Assembly (NCBI GenBank): GCA_037127255.1
Contig: JBANSL010000013.1
Coordinates: 6,016,188-6,080,187, forward strand
Length of the DNA stretch: 64,000 nucleotides
Source of the DNA: Persicaria tinctoria
Lineage: Eukaryota; Streptophyta; Magnoliopsida; Caryophyllales; Polygonaceae
Direction: 5' to 3'
Under the pieces are notes generated by a model. That model had not been told where the DNA came from. It saw only the letters and a list, made by a program, of their open reading frames with translations, and ran no database searches. Positions 36,106 to 49,202 of the stretch are shown one piece after another; position 1 is the stretch's first letter, and every line of letters begins with the position of its first letter. The position numbers were made by a program, and so were the translations under genes.

Positions 36106-37389
36106 AAAAAATACAGAACCTATCTAATTGAACGAAAGGAAAAAAAAAAAGAAAAGGGAAATCGGGAACGCAGGTTATACGGCACGCAGCGGCAGCAATC
36201 ATGCAAATTTCACTCAAATCGTTCTAAATTCTAATCCATTGAATTCGATTCTCTGAGCCTTCAAGATCGTCACTCCCACCGTCGCTCCTTTTCACTCGCC
36301 GAGTTTCAACTCTATGATAGAAAAATCTATACTGATTCCCAATACTGATAATATGAATGGGTTCGAATCGGGTTTTCGGATCAAGTCGGAATCTATACAG
36401 GGTGTACTAACAAGCATGCTGAAGGAATCATTGTCTTACTCATCCATAGTAGAAGTACACCATGGCAAAGGTTGAGTGTTGGAGCACTATGAATATATGT
36501 GAAGTGGAAATTGAAGGGCATTGGCATTTGGCTGAAGTTGTGCATATGCATCCCACTTTGGGCTGTCATCAACTCAATCATCAACCTCAATTTTATGTTA
36601 TCTGATAATGTACATTTTTCTTGTGGCCCCTGTTGTGTATGGATATTGGATTGGGTTCTATGGACCATGGGTAGGTCCCTCCCACTCCCACATTTGACCT
36701 AGGTGTAAGTAAATCCAACAACCCTAAATTACACATTTTAAAATTTTGCATATATTTTTTTAAAAAATTAAACAAAACTACATTAATATTTTTAATTATT
36801 ATTGTACTTTTTTCACTTTATCAAAAATTATAACTATAATTTTTCTAATCATTATAAAAGCAATTTTGAAACGTGGACACCAAAATACTTAAAACAATAT
36901 ATTTTTCTTAACCCGATTCTCTATCTAAAATGACTCTTTTTTTTAACGGAGAAAGTATATGATATTGAAGTTTTTAATTGATCAATCCTGCACATCGTTA
37001 TTAGACCTGAGCAAATATGGGTCAACCCGTCCGGTCCGCCTAAAGATATGAACTTAATGATTTTAACCTAGATTCTGTTTTATGTTGTATTTTTGTTATT
37101 TTTTATAATATATTTACCCTTGAGAGAAAAATCGTAAATTTACACACTTTTAAATGCTTTGAAAGTGAGTCCTTTTTACATCTCTTCACTATCAAGTCTC
37201 TTAATCACTCATTTTGCTATACGGATGTTTCATCTTTATTGTCACTTTTGTTCTTTTGGTATTGTGATTAGTGCAATAGTCTTTTTGTTTTAGGATTGAT
37301 ATAGTGTAACTATAAGTGTGATAATTTCGTGATTTGAGGTTACAAATTTAAATCTTTATATTGTTTTCAACTAAGGATAAAATCCTTAA
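36106..37389. other. Intergenic stretch without recognisable genes
   Basis: AT-rich, no supported coding region. A palindromic MITE-like half (ACTCCNTC-type) near 36930 has no partner. Confidence 0.35.
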
Positions 37390-37660
37390 CAATGCCGGAA
37401 GTTGATTGATCGATGAACATGATTGGTAAGTCAAGATCACCCATGGAAGGAGGCAAGTGAACAAGGCGGCAGACGCAGACGCTCCTGCGAACAGATCGTT
37501 TAGTCTAAGCTGATTCTTATATTGAACTGGACTCTTGTCCTCAGTTTCTCGATGTGTATTTAGACTCCCCTCCTGTTGTATGAGCTTAAAACTCTTTATT
37601 TCTAGTAATATACCCTACCGTTTGATAAAACTCTTTATTCAGCTGTTGTCTGTTGATAAT
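37390..37660 (+). mobile_element. LINE 3' tail fragment
   Basis: A short block like the end of a LINE RNase H frame (ACCCATGGAAGGAGGCAAGTG) is followed by a 3' UTR-like tail (GATTCTTATATTGAACTGGA to TTTCTAGTAATATACCCTACC) typical of plant LINE ends. Only this tail remains. Low certainty. Confidence 0.4.
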
Positions 37661-37790
37661 TTTTTTTGTTTGAAAATAACTTGTAGACATCGAATTTCCG
37701 TATCGGTATAATAAGCAAACATTTTGTCAACACGGAAAAGAGAGATGGAAAAGCTAGCTATTTTGCAGGCAAAATAAATTTACCGATACT

Positions 37791-40085
37791 TTTTTTTTTA
37801 TTAGGAAAAAATTCGGGTGAGCTGGCCCTACCCGGCAGCATCCTTGCGGATGAGGTCAAGAAGACTTGGGTCATTTTTAATATCGACTCCTCGGGCAGAG
37901 TGGCTAAGGTGTGCTACCTTATCCGCCACTCTATTGCCCATACGAGGAACATGAAAGAAAATTACTTCTTTCACAGTCGATAACAGGACTTGAACATCTG
38001 AAAGGATTAGTTCGATCTCCCAAGGACATTTAGATTTCTTGTTTAAGTGGTCAATGATTATTTTACAATCACCTTCAATTTGAATCCTTTTTATATTGAG
38101 TTGTCGTACTTGTTGGATCCCCATTTTGAGAGCTAGAGCTTCCGTTGTGAGTGGTTTTTGTTTACCCAGCAACTGGTTGTGTACAGAAATAGGATGTCCT
38201 ACCCAGTCCCTAATAATGGCCCCAGCAGAGCTATCGTCATTAGTTAGAGTTGATCCGTCGAAATTTAGTTTGAACGAACCCCTTGGAGGCTTGCGCCAAG
38301 AAATGGTTTTTTGTTTCTTACTCTTTTTAGGAGGGTGCGGCCGAAGAGGGTGGATCACCTCCTCAAAGTCAGCCTCAACTGCAGATGTTTTATTCCAATT
38401 ATCTATATGAGATTTGATCAGTCGTAAGACTTTATCTTTTTGCGGGATTGCAGCCTGCTGAAAAAGATGTTGATTCCTGACATACCAAGTCGACCACCAA
38501 GAGAAAGCGAGGTTGGTCAGAGCGGAAGGATTTAGGCTCTTCCCAAGAGCAGATAGAATAGGCTTAATATCCCGGGATTGGGCAATCAAGCAGTCAATAG
38601 TTGATTGGTCTTGGGACGGAAGCTGGTGGATTGCTTGGATGAAGGGACATTCTAGAAACAAATGAACCTCATCCTCGGGTGCCGTATTACACAGAGAGCA
38701 TGTGGAAGGGACAGACGTACCCCTATTGGACAACCGAGTAGCAGTAGGGAGGCCCTCCTGAGCTATTTTCCAGAGAAAGTTTTTAACTTTCGGGGGGATA
38801 TTAATCTTCCAAATCCAATCATTACTGTCCGGGAATGACGTTGATTGAGCTGTTATCAATCTGTATGCACTGACAGTAGTAAACCAGCCTTCCCTATCCG
38901 GCCACCAGTATAAACGGTCTTGCATATTCGAGGCAGGTAAAGGGATGTCTAGGATCTCATGCACTATATCATTAGGTAGCACCTCTTGTAGCTTTTCTTT
39001 CCACCACTTGCCTCCCAAAATATAATCACTAACAGTCTCATTCTGACTGTAATCTTGAGGGCATTCTCCCCTGGCCAACAGAGAAGAGGTTGTGATCCAA
39101 TTATCCATCCAGAACTTGATTGATCGCCCATCTCCTACAAACCAAATAAGGCCAGATTTAAATTTATCAATTAAAGCAGACAACTTGGACCACTGCCAAG
39201 AGGTAGTCCCCGTTTTTTTGTAGTCAAAAATACTGGCAGAACGCAGGTATTTATGTCTAATCACCGACACCCACACATTACTAGGCTCGGCCAGAAATTT
39301 TCACAGTAGCTTCATCTGGAGAGCCACATTCACGTCGCTAGATTTCCGTATCCCCAAACCCCCAAAATGCTTCGGTTTGCAGATCCTATCCCAACTAATC
39401 AGCGGCCGGTACTGAAGATCCTTATTCCAAAAGAAAGAGCGGTTTATCTGATCGAGTTCTTTGTGCATAGCAGCGGGGAGCATGAAATTCTGCATAACAT
39501 GTAACGACTTAGCAAAAAGGTTGGAGTTGATTAGGGTAGCACTACCTTGTTGGGAGAGGGCATTAGCCCTCCATTTTGTCAATTGTTGTTTAGATTTACA
39601 CATGATATCTTCGAATGTACTTTTGGTAACTCTTCCATTGATAATGAGACAACCTAAATACTTTTCTATTGAATTTTCATTAGGAATATTGAGGCATGTA
39701 CGCAGCTCAAGGATCCTATGGTTTGGAATACCTTTCGTAGCTTGGAAACTAGATTTATGGTAATTGACCTTTTGGCCCGACACTTTGCAGTATGAATCAA
39801 CAATCGTCTTTACTTTGCGCTCTGCATCCAAGCTACCTTTCGAGAAGATTAAGATGTCGTCAGCAAAGGAAAGGAATGGTATCCGAGGGCCATTATGTCC
39901 AATCGGGAAACCAATGTATGTTTTATCTAGGCTAGCTTCAGCAGCCAGTTTCCGAGCCATAATCTCAGCACCTAAGATAAATAGGAATGGGGATATTGGA
40001 TCTCCCTGTCGGAGACCCCTCGAGGGAAAAATTAGATCTGTAAGACCATTGTTGACTAATACCGAGAAATTTAGGAAATGATCAT
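37791..40085 (-). mobile_element. 5'-truncated LINE (L1-like) retrotransposon
   Basis: The minus-strand polyprotein is open from about 40084 down to 37828 apart from one stop. In order: late reverse transcriptase (GLRQGDPISPFLFILGAEIM, then FADDILIF with the catalytic DD), the thumb region (KYLGCLIINGR, ALSQQGSATLI, FGGLGIRK), a zinc-binding RT-associated domain (WKINIPPKVKNFLWKIAQEG, CSLC...H..C), and an RNase H-like domain (LNFDGSTLTNDDSSAGAIIR, EALALKMGIQQV). A TGA at 39301-39303 interrupts KLL-stop-KFLAEPS where a tryptophan is usual. The endonuclease, gag and first half of RT are missing, a normal 5' truncation. It ends in TAATAAAAAAAAA. Not able to move on its own. Confidence 0.9.
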
Positions 40086-40381
40086 GTATTTAACAAAAAA
40101 AAAAATCCTACATCTGTATATAACAAGTTGGAAAACAAAGATAACCAAAACTACAGTAACCAAATGATTCTGCCCTTTTATCTCCCAAACTGTACGACTG
40201 ATTGGGGTAACGTTGCTGTGGATCCCACCAGGTTGTAGTTTCATTCCCCCCCCCCCCCCCCCTTCATCCCACGCGCTCTTCACCAATGTGTTCTTCAAAT
40301 AACACTATTTTTCTTTTCTTTTCTTTTAAAAAAAAAAGAATTTTTTTTTAGGAGTAAAAAAAAATGGATAACGATCAAACC

Positions 40382-40507
40382 TTGAATTTGTAAATAAAGA
40401 ACGGCTGTATTCGGGGTTCGAACTACGTCCGTATCCGGGGTTCGAACTGGGGACCTTTGGGTACTACCCGCAAGTCTTTTCCAGTGAGGCATTTCGAAAT
40501 GGTTGAC
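40382..40507 (-). mobile_element. tRNA-derived SINE-like element
   Basis: A perfect 12-bp duplication AACGATCAAACC flanks it (40370-40381 and 40508-40519). On the minus strand an A-box-like TGCCTCACTGGAAAAG is followed about 35 bases later by a B box GTTCGAACCC. The core GTACCCAAAGGTCCCCAG resembles the SINE at 24076. A second GGGGTTCGAACT copy lies inside. No A-tail is seen. Confidence 0.65.
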
Positions 40508-40669
40508 AACGATCAAACCATTATAACAAGAGAGAGAGCGAGAGAAAAATACATCAACAAAGGAAAAAAGGTCGAGAAATTGGGATGTGATAAAACATGA
40601 TGACACAAATGTAAAACGGAGGCATTTTCTCTAAATAATAAAAAATATCTTTTCTCTCAAAATCTAATA

Positions 40670-40903
40670 CTACATCTGTTCAGAAATAGATGTCGTTTGA
40701 CTTTTTGACACGCTTTTTAATTAGCTAAAAACTATATAAAATATTAATTTTTAAACAATTTTTTTAAATAATATGATACTTATTATCAATAAGTATTTAT
40801 ATTATATTAAAAAATTACTAAAAAATTGATATTTTATATAGTTTTTAGCTCCTTAAAAAACGTGTCAAAAAGTCAAATGACATCTATTTCTGAATGGAGG
40901 TAG
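40670..40903. mobile_element. Mariner/Stowaway-type MITE
   Basis: 234 bp between TA duplications (40668-40669 and 40904-40905). Long inverted arms: CAGAAATAGATGTCGTTTGA on the left pairs with TCAAATGACATCTATTTCTG on the right. Confidence 0.8.
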
Positions 40904-41543
40904 TAGGTTTTATGTCGATTTTTTAAAATGATTTTAGCCATTTTTCAATTTTATATAATTTTAGCTATTTTTAATAATGCTTTTCTAAGATTTATACTTC
41001 TAATTATTACGGTCTTCTATCCTATGACTTACCAAAAAAATTGAGAGAGATTCTCTATCAAAAAAAACACTAGGATCTAATTAAAAAAAACTAAACTAAT
41101 TAATATATCTTTTCACTTTATTAAAAAAACACTATTATCATATGTTACTGGGGAATAGGATATAAAAATCGCTATTAATATATCTTTTCACTTTATTAAA
41201 AACTAAAATAATTAAAGAGCAATTATAAAAAAAAATGGATACAAAATAACTAAAATAACATTTTTTCTATAAAATAACGGATGTAGAGCTATGAAGTTTA
41301 ACACGCGCGAGTGACAGCAGGTGGGATTCGCTGCCACCGGAAAACGCCAATCACGGGGCCGCTAACAGTCAGTCCGTCACGGGACCAAAAACTCAACCCC
41401 ATGACCGTCTGTCACTCTTTAACTACCTCCCAAATTTTTATTTAAATAAAAAACAAAATTCCAACCCACACTTCCATTTTGGTTAACTTATAACTGACTT
41501 TCACTCTCCCTCACCCTCTACTCCACTCCCAATTTTTCCGGCA

Positions 41544-44323
41544 ATGTCCTCGCCGGCGCTGCCTCCCGCTACTTCATCACCGGCGGATGGTGCATCACCG
41601 CCTATCCTCCTTCCTCTTGTAAGCCCCGTCACTCCTCCGACGCCCCTCCCTCTCCCGCCAATACCAATCATTGCCGCGCCGGAGGTTTCCCCGCCGGCAC
41701 CACCGCTGCCCCCTCCGACGTCGCCGGCGATAATCTCACCGGCTCCCTCTCTTTCTCCCCCTCCTTTACCTTCATTGCCTCCAATTCCGTCTTCCTCGGC
41801 GCCTCCGCCATTGCCAATAACGCCTACGCCGGAATCACCGCCGGCGCCGGCTTTGAACTCGCCGCCGGCTCCGGTGGTGCTCAATCCGACTCCCCGCCCA
41901 CCGGGATTTCCAAATACACCTTCGGCTCCTGTAATTACCAACCCGCAACCGCCTTCAATTCCCTCTCCGGCCACCCTACCACCGCCGGCGGAGACACCGC
42001 AATCGCCGCTGACAATCAAGTCTCCTCCCGGGCGGAGCCATTCATCTCGTTCTGGATCGAAATCCAAGACTTCGAGCTTACGAGGCTCTAAAACGCTTCC
42101 GAGCACCACTCCTCCACCGCTGCCGTCTCCGGCGCCGGCCACTCCGATCGCCGGACCAACGAGTCAGCCAGGCTACGGAGGCAGTACCGATGGCGATTCG
42201 CCTCTCAAAGCATTTTTCCCTTCGGCACCTTCCGCGGGGGGCGGGGGTGCTCAGCCGGCAAATCCGGCAATAGCTGTGCATCCTTTGAGAAGCAATGGAA
42301 GCTCAGATTTACAGGCAACGGCGGTGGGACAAGGAGGTGTTTCTACGGGGATCGTAGCGGGGCTGTGCGTTGGCGGCGTGGTGCTGGTGGCGCTCTTGGT
42401 GTTTGGGATATTGGTGGTGCTTTGCCGGAGGAAGAAGGGCTCTTCCTTTGATGATTGTGGCTCCTTTGCTTGCAATTCCAAGTCCGATTTCCAAGGTGAG
42501 ACCGTATAACGGTTTAAGCTTTTGTAATAGAAAGGTAGATTTTAAATATTTTTCTTTTGTTAGGTAAGCTTTCTATGTCGAGTTACACAAAGAGGAACAC
42601 AAGCCTCCCCGATACCGAAGCATGGGGAGGCTACAATGGAGGCTCGGGTTCAGCCAAATCGGCCAACGGAATGGCATTGCCCGGTGTCCCGAAGGCGGTG
42701 CAATCGAGTGGCACGTTCACCTACGAGGAGTTGGTGGCGGCCACAAGTGGGTTCTCGGAGGCGAACCTACTAGGGCAGGGTGGATTCGGCTACGTGCACA
42801 AGGGAGTGTTGCCCAACGGGAAGGAAGTCGCGGTGAAGCAGCTTAAGATGGGCGGGCAGCAAGGCGAGAGGGAGTTTCGGGCAGAGGTGGACACCATAAG
42901 CCAAGTGCATCACAAGCACTTGGTTTCGTTGGTAGGCTACTGCATCGCTGGAGCCGAGAGGCTGCTCGTTTACGAGTTTGTGACGAATAAGACCATGGAG
43001 TTTCACTTGCACGGTAAGCGGTTTATTGCCCTAGAATCCGTTTAGCTTGCTCGTGATTCACGACAATCGTTCTGACTCGTGTCTTGGGAGAGTCGCAGAG
43101 AAGGGTCAGCCGGTCATGGAGTGGAGTACGAGGCTCAAGATCGCGGTAGGATCTGCTAAAGGATTGGCATATCTCCATGAAGATTGTAAGTTCGAATCAC
43201 GCCCTATCTTGCCACTCGTCCCTTACTCGTCTTATGATGCATTGACGCGTTTTTTAAGGTAATCCTACGATCATTCACCGCGACATCAAGGCTTCTAACA
43301 TTCTCCTAGACCTCAATTGTGAGGCAAAGGTAAACCATTTAGTTGTACATTCATTTACCAAGTTTACAATTGCTTATATGTATGCATAATTTAAGCTCGA
43401 GGGTCATTGTTGTACAGGTCTCTGATTTCGGATTGGCCAAAATTTTTTCGAACACAAGTCCCCCGGTTACTCATATCACCACCCGGGTGGTGGGCACTTT
43501 CGGGTAAGGAGACAATCCCTTGTATTCGAGTTGCAAATGTCATCACATTGATGCTAAGAAGTCGCATTCCTTAGGTACTTGGCTCCGGAGTATGCATCGA
43601 GTGGGAAGGTCACGGATAAATCGGATGTGTATTCGTATGGCGTTATGCTGCTCGAACTGATTACTGGTCGTCCACCTATTAACATTTCCGAATCTGAAAT
43701 GAATGGCAGCTTAGTGAACTGGGTATGTCTCACTGTGATACTTGAAAATGACAGATTAGGTCAGTTGTTGAAACACTTGTTTTATACTACTGGTTTGATA
43801 CCTATAGGCTAGGCCTTTGCTTGCACAAGCCATTGAGGAGGGCAACTTCGACACCTTGGCCGACCCACGACTGCAAGGCAACTACAACGTTGATGAGATG
43901 ACTAACATGGTGGCCTGTGCAGCCGCCTGCGTGAGGCTTTCAGCGTGGAGACGACCACGAATGAGTCAGGTACTAGAACTCTGGATAGGATACATCAGTG
44001 CTTAATGCTTGGAGTTGCATTCTTATGCAGATATATGATTGATGACAATGCAGGTGATTCGCGCTCTAGAAGGAGATCTCTCTCCCTCAGACCTAGATGA
44101 TGGGGTGAGGCCCGGGCACAGCTCAATGCACTTCCCATACGAAAGCTTGGACTTTGACGCGCGAAAGTATGTGGAAGAGATGAAGAGGTTTAGAATGGCA
44201 CTATCAAGCAGTGCTGAAGCTGACCGTACGAAGGGTCAGTATAGCGGGAACACTAGTGACTATGGCCTTCATCTCTCCATTTCGAGTGCAGATAGCCATG
44301 AATCTGACTCAAGAAGCTTTTAA
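41544..44323 (+). CDS. PERK-type proline-rich receptor-like protein kinase
   Basis: Plasma-membrane receptor-like kinase of the PERK family, proposed to sense wall state through a pectin-associated proline-rich outer domain. Eight exons join in frame: 41544-42495, 42564-43013, 43099-43185, 43259-43329, 43418-43503, 43575-43722, 43808-43969, 44054-44323; about 741 residues. Residues 1 to about 255 are Pro/Ser-rich (PPLP, SPPAP repeats) with no clear signal peptide, as in other PERKs. The membrane segment is about 268-293 ([20 protein letters not shown]), then CRRKK. The kinase spans about 382-655: glycine loop GQGGFGYV (388-395), VAVK lysine 409, HRDIKASN (D505), DFG (523-525), APEY. All catalytic residues are present, so it should be active. 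The last exon gives a Ser-rich cytosolic tail ([20 protein letters not shown]). Which PERK number it is cannot be told here. Confidence 0.95.
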
Positions 44324-44810
44324 ACTCAACCGCGATTAGCACCCATTTATTGATTCAGATCAATATGTTGATTTTGTATCATAGATCATTAAGCTTTGGG
44401 ATCTTTCTCTTCTGTTTCATGATCACATGTGGTTTTGATGAACTAAACTTTCGTAAAGTAAAAAAGCAGCTGTTCAGTTAGGGTTCTCATAACCTTACCC
44501 GAAAAGATCCGATCAGAACTCGTCAATTGAACCTCAACTCGCTTTCAATGGTCTCGGTTTGGCATCTGAAAATTTGTCAAACAAATGGCAGATATTGGGT
44601 TAGGATTCGCCCTTCACATATACCAAACGCCACCTAAGAAGTGTTCAAAATTTTCTAAGCAACAAAACAATGCTATCAAGGTAGGTAAATGTCCAAATAT
44701 GTAAGCACTGACAAATATGCACAGATCAGAAGAGCTCTGATAAGGAACAGATGGAGCTCTTATTCTACAACAACGAGAGATTGAAGAGTCTATGATTTAC
44801 ATCATTGAGC

Positions 44811-47800
44811 TTAAGGCTTCTTGGTGGATGAACTGTTATCCGTCTCTGGAGGGGAAGGGGTTAAGCTGAGAAGCCAAACCAAGAGCACGCCAACAAGAGC
44901 GCCAGAGAGATGAGCGATGTGGTTCACAGTCTGCAGCGAATAGCCCCCTACTAAGCCATTTGCCATTCCTGCTGAAGCCTGGGCTGCTTCCATTACCTAC
45001 CAGCATTACAAACACTATCAGGCTCTTTTTTTTTTGTTTAATAGACTTGAAACTCGGAAGGACTGAAACTTTTTCGGAAAAATATTGAAGACTTCCATGA
45101 AAATGCTTTTAGCCGTAACAGTATGCTAAAAGGTATGCAACAGGAGGATGGCAGCTAAAAACAAAGCTATTCAAATATTTGAATTGAAGCAGGACCCAAA
45201 TTCAGAGACGTGGTTAGCTTGTGCAAATATGAGATGGAAAGATAGCTAATCCAGCATTTATAATATGCTTCTGAAGTTTGCAGCAAGAATTCTACCAACA
45301 AATATGATCTGTCTATAATGAAGCTAGTAGCTAAGTTAGACATGTATGAAGGAAAAAAAGGAAAAGGAAAGAGGGGGCAACAAATAAGAAACTGTGTCTA
45401 CAAGTTTACATATCATTTCCTACATTCTCTCTTTTGCTTATTCTGCTAAAGAAAAATTAAGGGAAAAAATAATTGTGTGGGTGGGGAAACTAATGGCTAA
45501 GATAGGAAATGTGCCTTCATTCAACTGACGACCAAATAGTTATTAATGTATCCAATGGTAGAAGTATGAAAGTTAGAAATTGCTTACCCTCTCTATCACA
45601 AATTGACCAAGTATAAGCACTTCGAGTATCTTCCTCCAGTCCCATGACATCTGAAAGGGCGAGAAGGTCAGAAGCCCATCTAGGTTCACAATAATAATAT
45701 ATTTTAAAATATTAAATATTAATTGTAATTTATTAATACCTTCACAAAAACACTAATTGCAAATAACCCAAAAACAGCACCAGAAGCTCCAACAGAAACT
45801 ACATTTCTTGGGAGAACAAGCCATGAAACAAGGTTTGCGCCAGCTCCCGTTAGAATGTAAGAAAGCCACAATGCTAAGTTGCCTTCTTCTTCTTCCACAA
45901 GCTTCCCTTTTTATAGAAAGCACAAAGATATAAGCAAATTGTAATATACAGGGTGCATAAAAATAACATAAAAGGGTCATGTTAAATGTAAATGGAGGTA
46001 TATTAAAGTTTTACAGAGATAAATGTCTTACCAAAAATATAAAGGAAGAAAAGATTGCTTGAGAGATGATTCCTACAAAGAAAACAATAAACATGGTTCA
46101 AGTATCGTAGGAAAATGAAGATTTTTTTAAACATTAAAGTAAAAGGAAGAGTATTTAGTCATTTTAGGAAGTGGGAAATGAAAAACGCGTACAAATATGC
46201 AGGATACAGTCTTTCTACTATTGTTTCATATTGTACGTATTTCATAGTTAAACATTAGAATCTGCTCAGTGCTTACCAATTTGTATGGCAAAATGCAGCT
46301 GTTATAAACTGATACCAATTAGGCCGGCTGTGAAACAAATATAGGGATTTGGTCGCTCGCACCTGAAGAAAATAGACAGCAAACTTTATATTTATAACAG
46401 GAATAAAAATTAAAATGAAGCTCTAGTGAGGCTGTTCTGAAAAGCTATCAAGAAGATGAGCTCAATTTTTTTATTTATGCTTCTCCTTGAGTAGAAAACA
46501 TAATACTCAAAAGTCTACAGCCTTTTTTTCAAAAGAGCATTTATACAAGGATCTAAAGTTAGTTCACATAAACAAGTCATAATATTTGTTTTTCACCGCC
46601 CACTTTTTAGTATAAGACCATTTGAGATGCTGCTCAATAATATATCAAGCAATTTAAAATGAATAAGTTATCATCATAAGCTAATCAATATGGGAGAGAA
46701 TTTCTTTGCCTGAAGAATATGATCAGCCACAAATATCCCAAGATTTAGAAGAATAATCCAAAATACTCCATTCACACGCTTCTCAGGCTTGCGTCTTTGT
46801 TCTGGCTTCTCTAGCTCCAATTGTGGTATTATATCTTATAAGAAAAGATATAAAAAAAAAAATCAGTATGCTTAAACATAAAGGAACTTAAACCAAAGTT
46901 AAGCCTAACAAGGGGAATAAGTGAGATAAAATTCAAATCTCAGAAGAAAAGCATGTCAAATAGACATCCCTAGATGATCTTGTGGACTGCAGTGGCATTA
47001 ACTAAGGAATTTCTGCCTCACCAGACAACAACACACACAAGCCACCACAAAAAACCAAAAACCAAAAAAAAAAGGAAAAAGTGATTGAATGCAGGAGCCA
47101 GGAAGAGGGGACAATGAACAGTTGCTGACATATGCTTCAGTCAAACATGACAAAGAGCCCAATAGTGGTTGAATAATTCTAATCTCTAATCTATTCAAAA
47201 CACGATGACAAACTCAACTTGGAGTCCATAGTGTGAAGCTTCAGGCATTAGTTTATCCATAACTTTCTACTGAAGAAACATAGAAAAACGAGCCTACTAA
47301 TTTGGAAGTGAGTTCCAAACAATGTTGTCTAAATCAATGTCATGTTCCTAGTTAATGGATTGGGCAAAAGAATTGGTGAGACTTTCTATGGAAAGAAGAT
47401 TGTAACTTTTACGCAATTTAGATTTTATGCAAGAAAATAGGAGAAAAGACTGAATCGACTGACTGTTCGGCCAAACATACCAAACAATAAATTGGCAAGT
47501 AAAGCCTAAGAGATCAAACAAGAACCTAGACCCAAGAGTTAACATTCAGACACTGACATTGTTCAAAATAGGCATTTGTAATCTAATACAACAAATGCAG
47601 AAAATTTTATATCCCCTCACAGGTGATAAATGCAAGAGTTAGCATATCTTCAGTCTCTAAGCTTTCTCAATAGTGGCGAGTGATTAAAGCAAAATGATTC
47701 AGTTACACTGCCATTTTATAACTTCAGCGATGGCATGAACGCCTATGGTAGATGACATGAGCACCCCCTTATAACCAAAAAAACTCACAAATAGCTTTCT

Positions 47801-48348
47801 CAAAAAGTGCTAACTGATCCACTCTGGAGTTTGTCTTGAAACTAACAAGAAAAAATCTAGCTCGTTGAAATCAATTTCATGAGAACATTACAAATTGTAG
47901 CTAAACACGCTCCTGTAGTTATGTGCGTTCTCACTATAAACCTATCCAGCTAAGTTCAATCGAAACGGTCAGAAATCGAGAAGGTCCTTATCGACACATA
48001 GAACAACACACGAAACGTGGATACCCTAAAACCTACAATTCTTTCAATTCATGGAATCAACCGTGAAATTGATGTCAGAAAAAAGGAAGAGTGAGTACCA
48101 GAGCCGCTGAAATTGCAGGCGAACGGGGAGAGAGAAACGGGAGACCGGAGAATAAGAGGATGATGAGAGATACGCGCCTGCGGATGGAAGAGAACGGAAC
48201 AGGGACTGGAACGAAGGAGAAGGTGAGGTTGCGATTGCGAATGCAAGCAGTGAAGATGAAGAGGCGGCCGCGAGCAAGACCACGAAGAAGAAGAGCTTTT
48301 GAGCATCGGAAGATGTAGGAGTTGCGCCATGGCAGCAGCGACCTCCAC
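44811..48348 (-). CDS. Rhomboid-like intramembrane protease, chloroplastic (RBL10/11 type)
   Basis: Serine protease cutting within membranes; the plant plastid rhomboids sit in the inner envelope. Exons (minus strand, first to last): 48099-48348, 46710-46834, 46277-46362, 46032-46072, 45740-45906, 45588-45650, 44811-44996; about 305 residues. The N-terminus (about 80 residues, Ser/His/Leu-rich, no acidic stretch) fits a transit peptide. Then come WYQFITAAFCHTNWNHLSSN (HxxxN of TM2), NLFFLYIFGKLVEEEEGN, GASGAVFG with catalytic Ser209, and AHLSGALVG with catalytic His273. The dyad is intact. The start could be 48348 (MEVAAAMAQ) or 48330 (MAQLL). Intron 1 is over 1.2 kb, and intron 2 uses a GC donor. 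RBL11 is my better guess over RBL10. Confidence 0.9.
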
Positions 48349-48489
48349 CGCTCCACGGCTCCCACCTCCACCTTGATAACCTCAATTTTATATTTTCTTT
48401 CATTTTTTGCATTGTCCAGTAATTTTTTTTGTCGGGTAATTAATTCGAGGACTGGACAAACCTGGCTCCTATACAACGTAACGTAAAAT

Positions 48490-49200
48490 AAAAGCTAGTT
48501 GCGGACCACTTATCGCATATTGACCTTGCTTTCTCCGGTTATGAGACTTCAGACGACTCTGCGCTCAGCAATCTCATCCGTTTGGATGACGCTCTATTGC
48601 CAAATTATTTTCGGTTAAAAAAAAAAAACTCAAAACTTTAGCTTCCCATGAACGGCCATATAGACCAGAAGAATGCAGTAACTACATCTCTAGTATTAGG
48701 GAAGCTTTAACTAGTTTTACAAAATACTTTACCTAATGCATATCTATAAGAGATTATTCCAAATAGCAGAAAATCGAATTCGAGATAATATTAATGCATG
48801 TTATATCTATACTACTATAAAAGGCTGGGTAACTTATGCTATGCAAAAATGGATGTCATGAAGCAAATTTTACTCTCAGGCATCGCGATCAAAACAGGAT
48901 AGATCGATGTACAATGATCGACTTGATAACTCTATAAATAAAAGCCGGTAAGTGAAAGTTGGCAAAACCAATTAACATACCCCAATAGTTGCTGAAACAG
49001 GGAAACCAAACATCGGCAAATGTCAGTAAAATCATGAAAAAATACACAACCATGATCGAACTCAGATCAGAAGAACAGTGATCAATTTAATAACAGTGTT
49101 CTGTGAAGAACTCACTGAACGACCAATTAAATTTCAGTCTCATCCATGGCGATCAACTTGAAATAACTCTCTAAAAGTATAAAACCCAATAAACAAACTT
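48490..49200. other. Intergenic region between rhomboid and F-box genes
   Basis: It contains TCTATACTACTATAAAAGGC at about 48807-48830, which looks like the 5' end of a Helitron; no matching 3' end was placed. No gene seen. Confidence 0.35.
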
Positions 49201-49202
49201 AG

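Noticed and set aside
41501..42142. Glycine-rich minus-strand frame opposite the PERK exon 1
   Set aside because: Mirror of the proline-rich codons (CCN read as GGN); no independent support.
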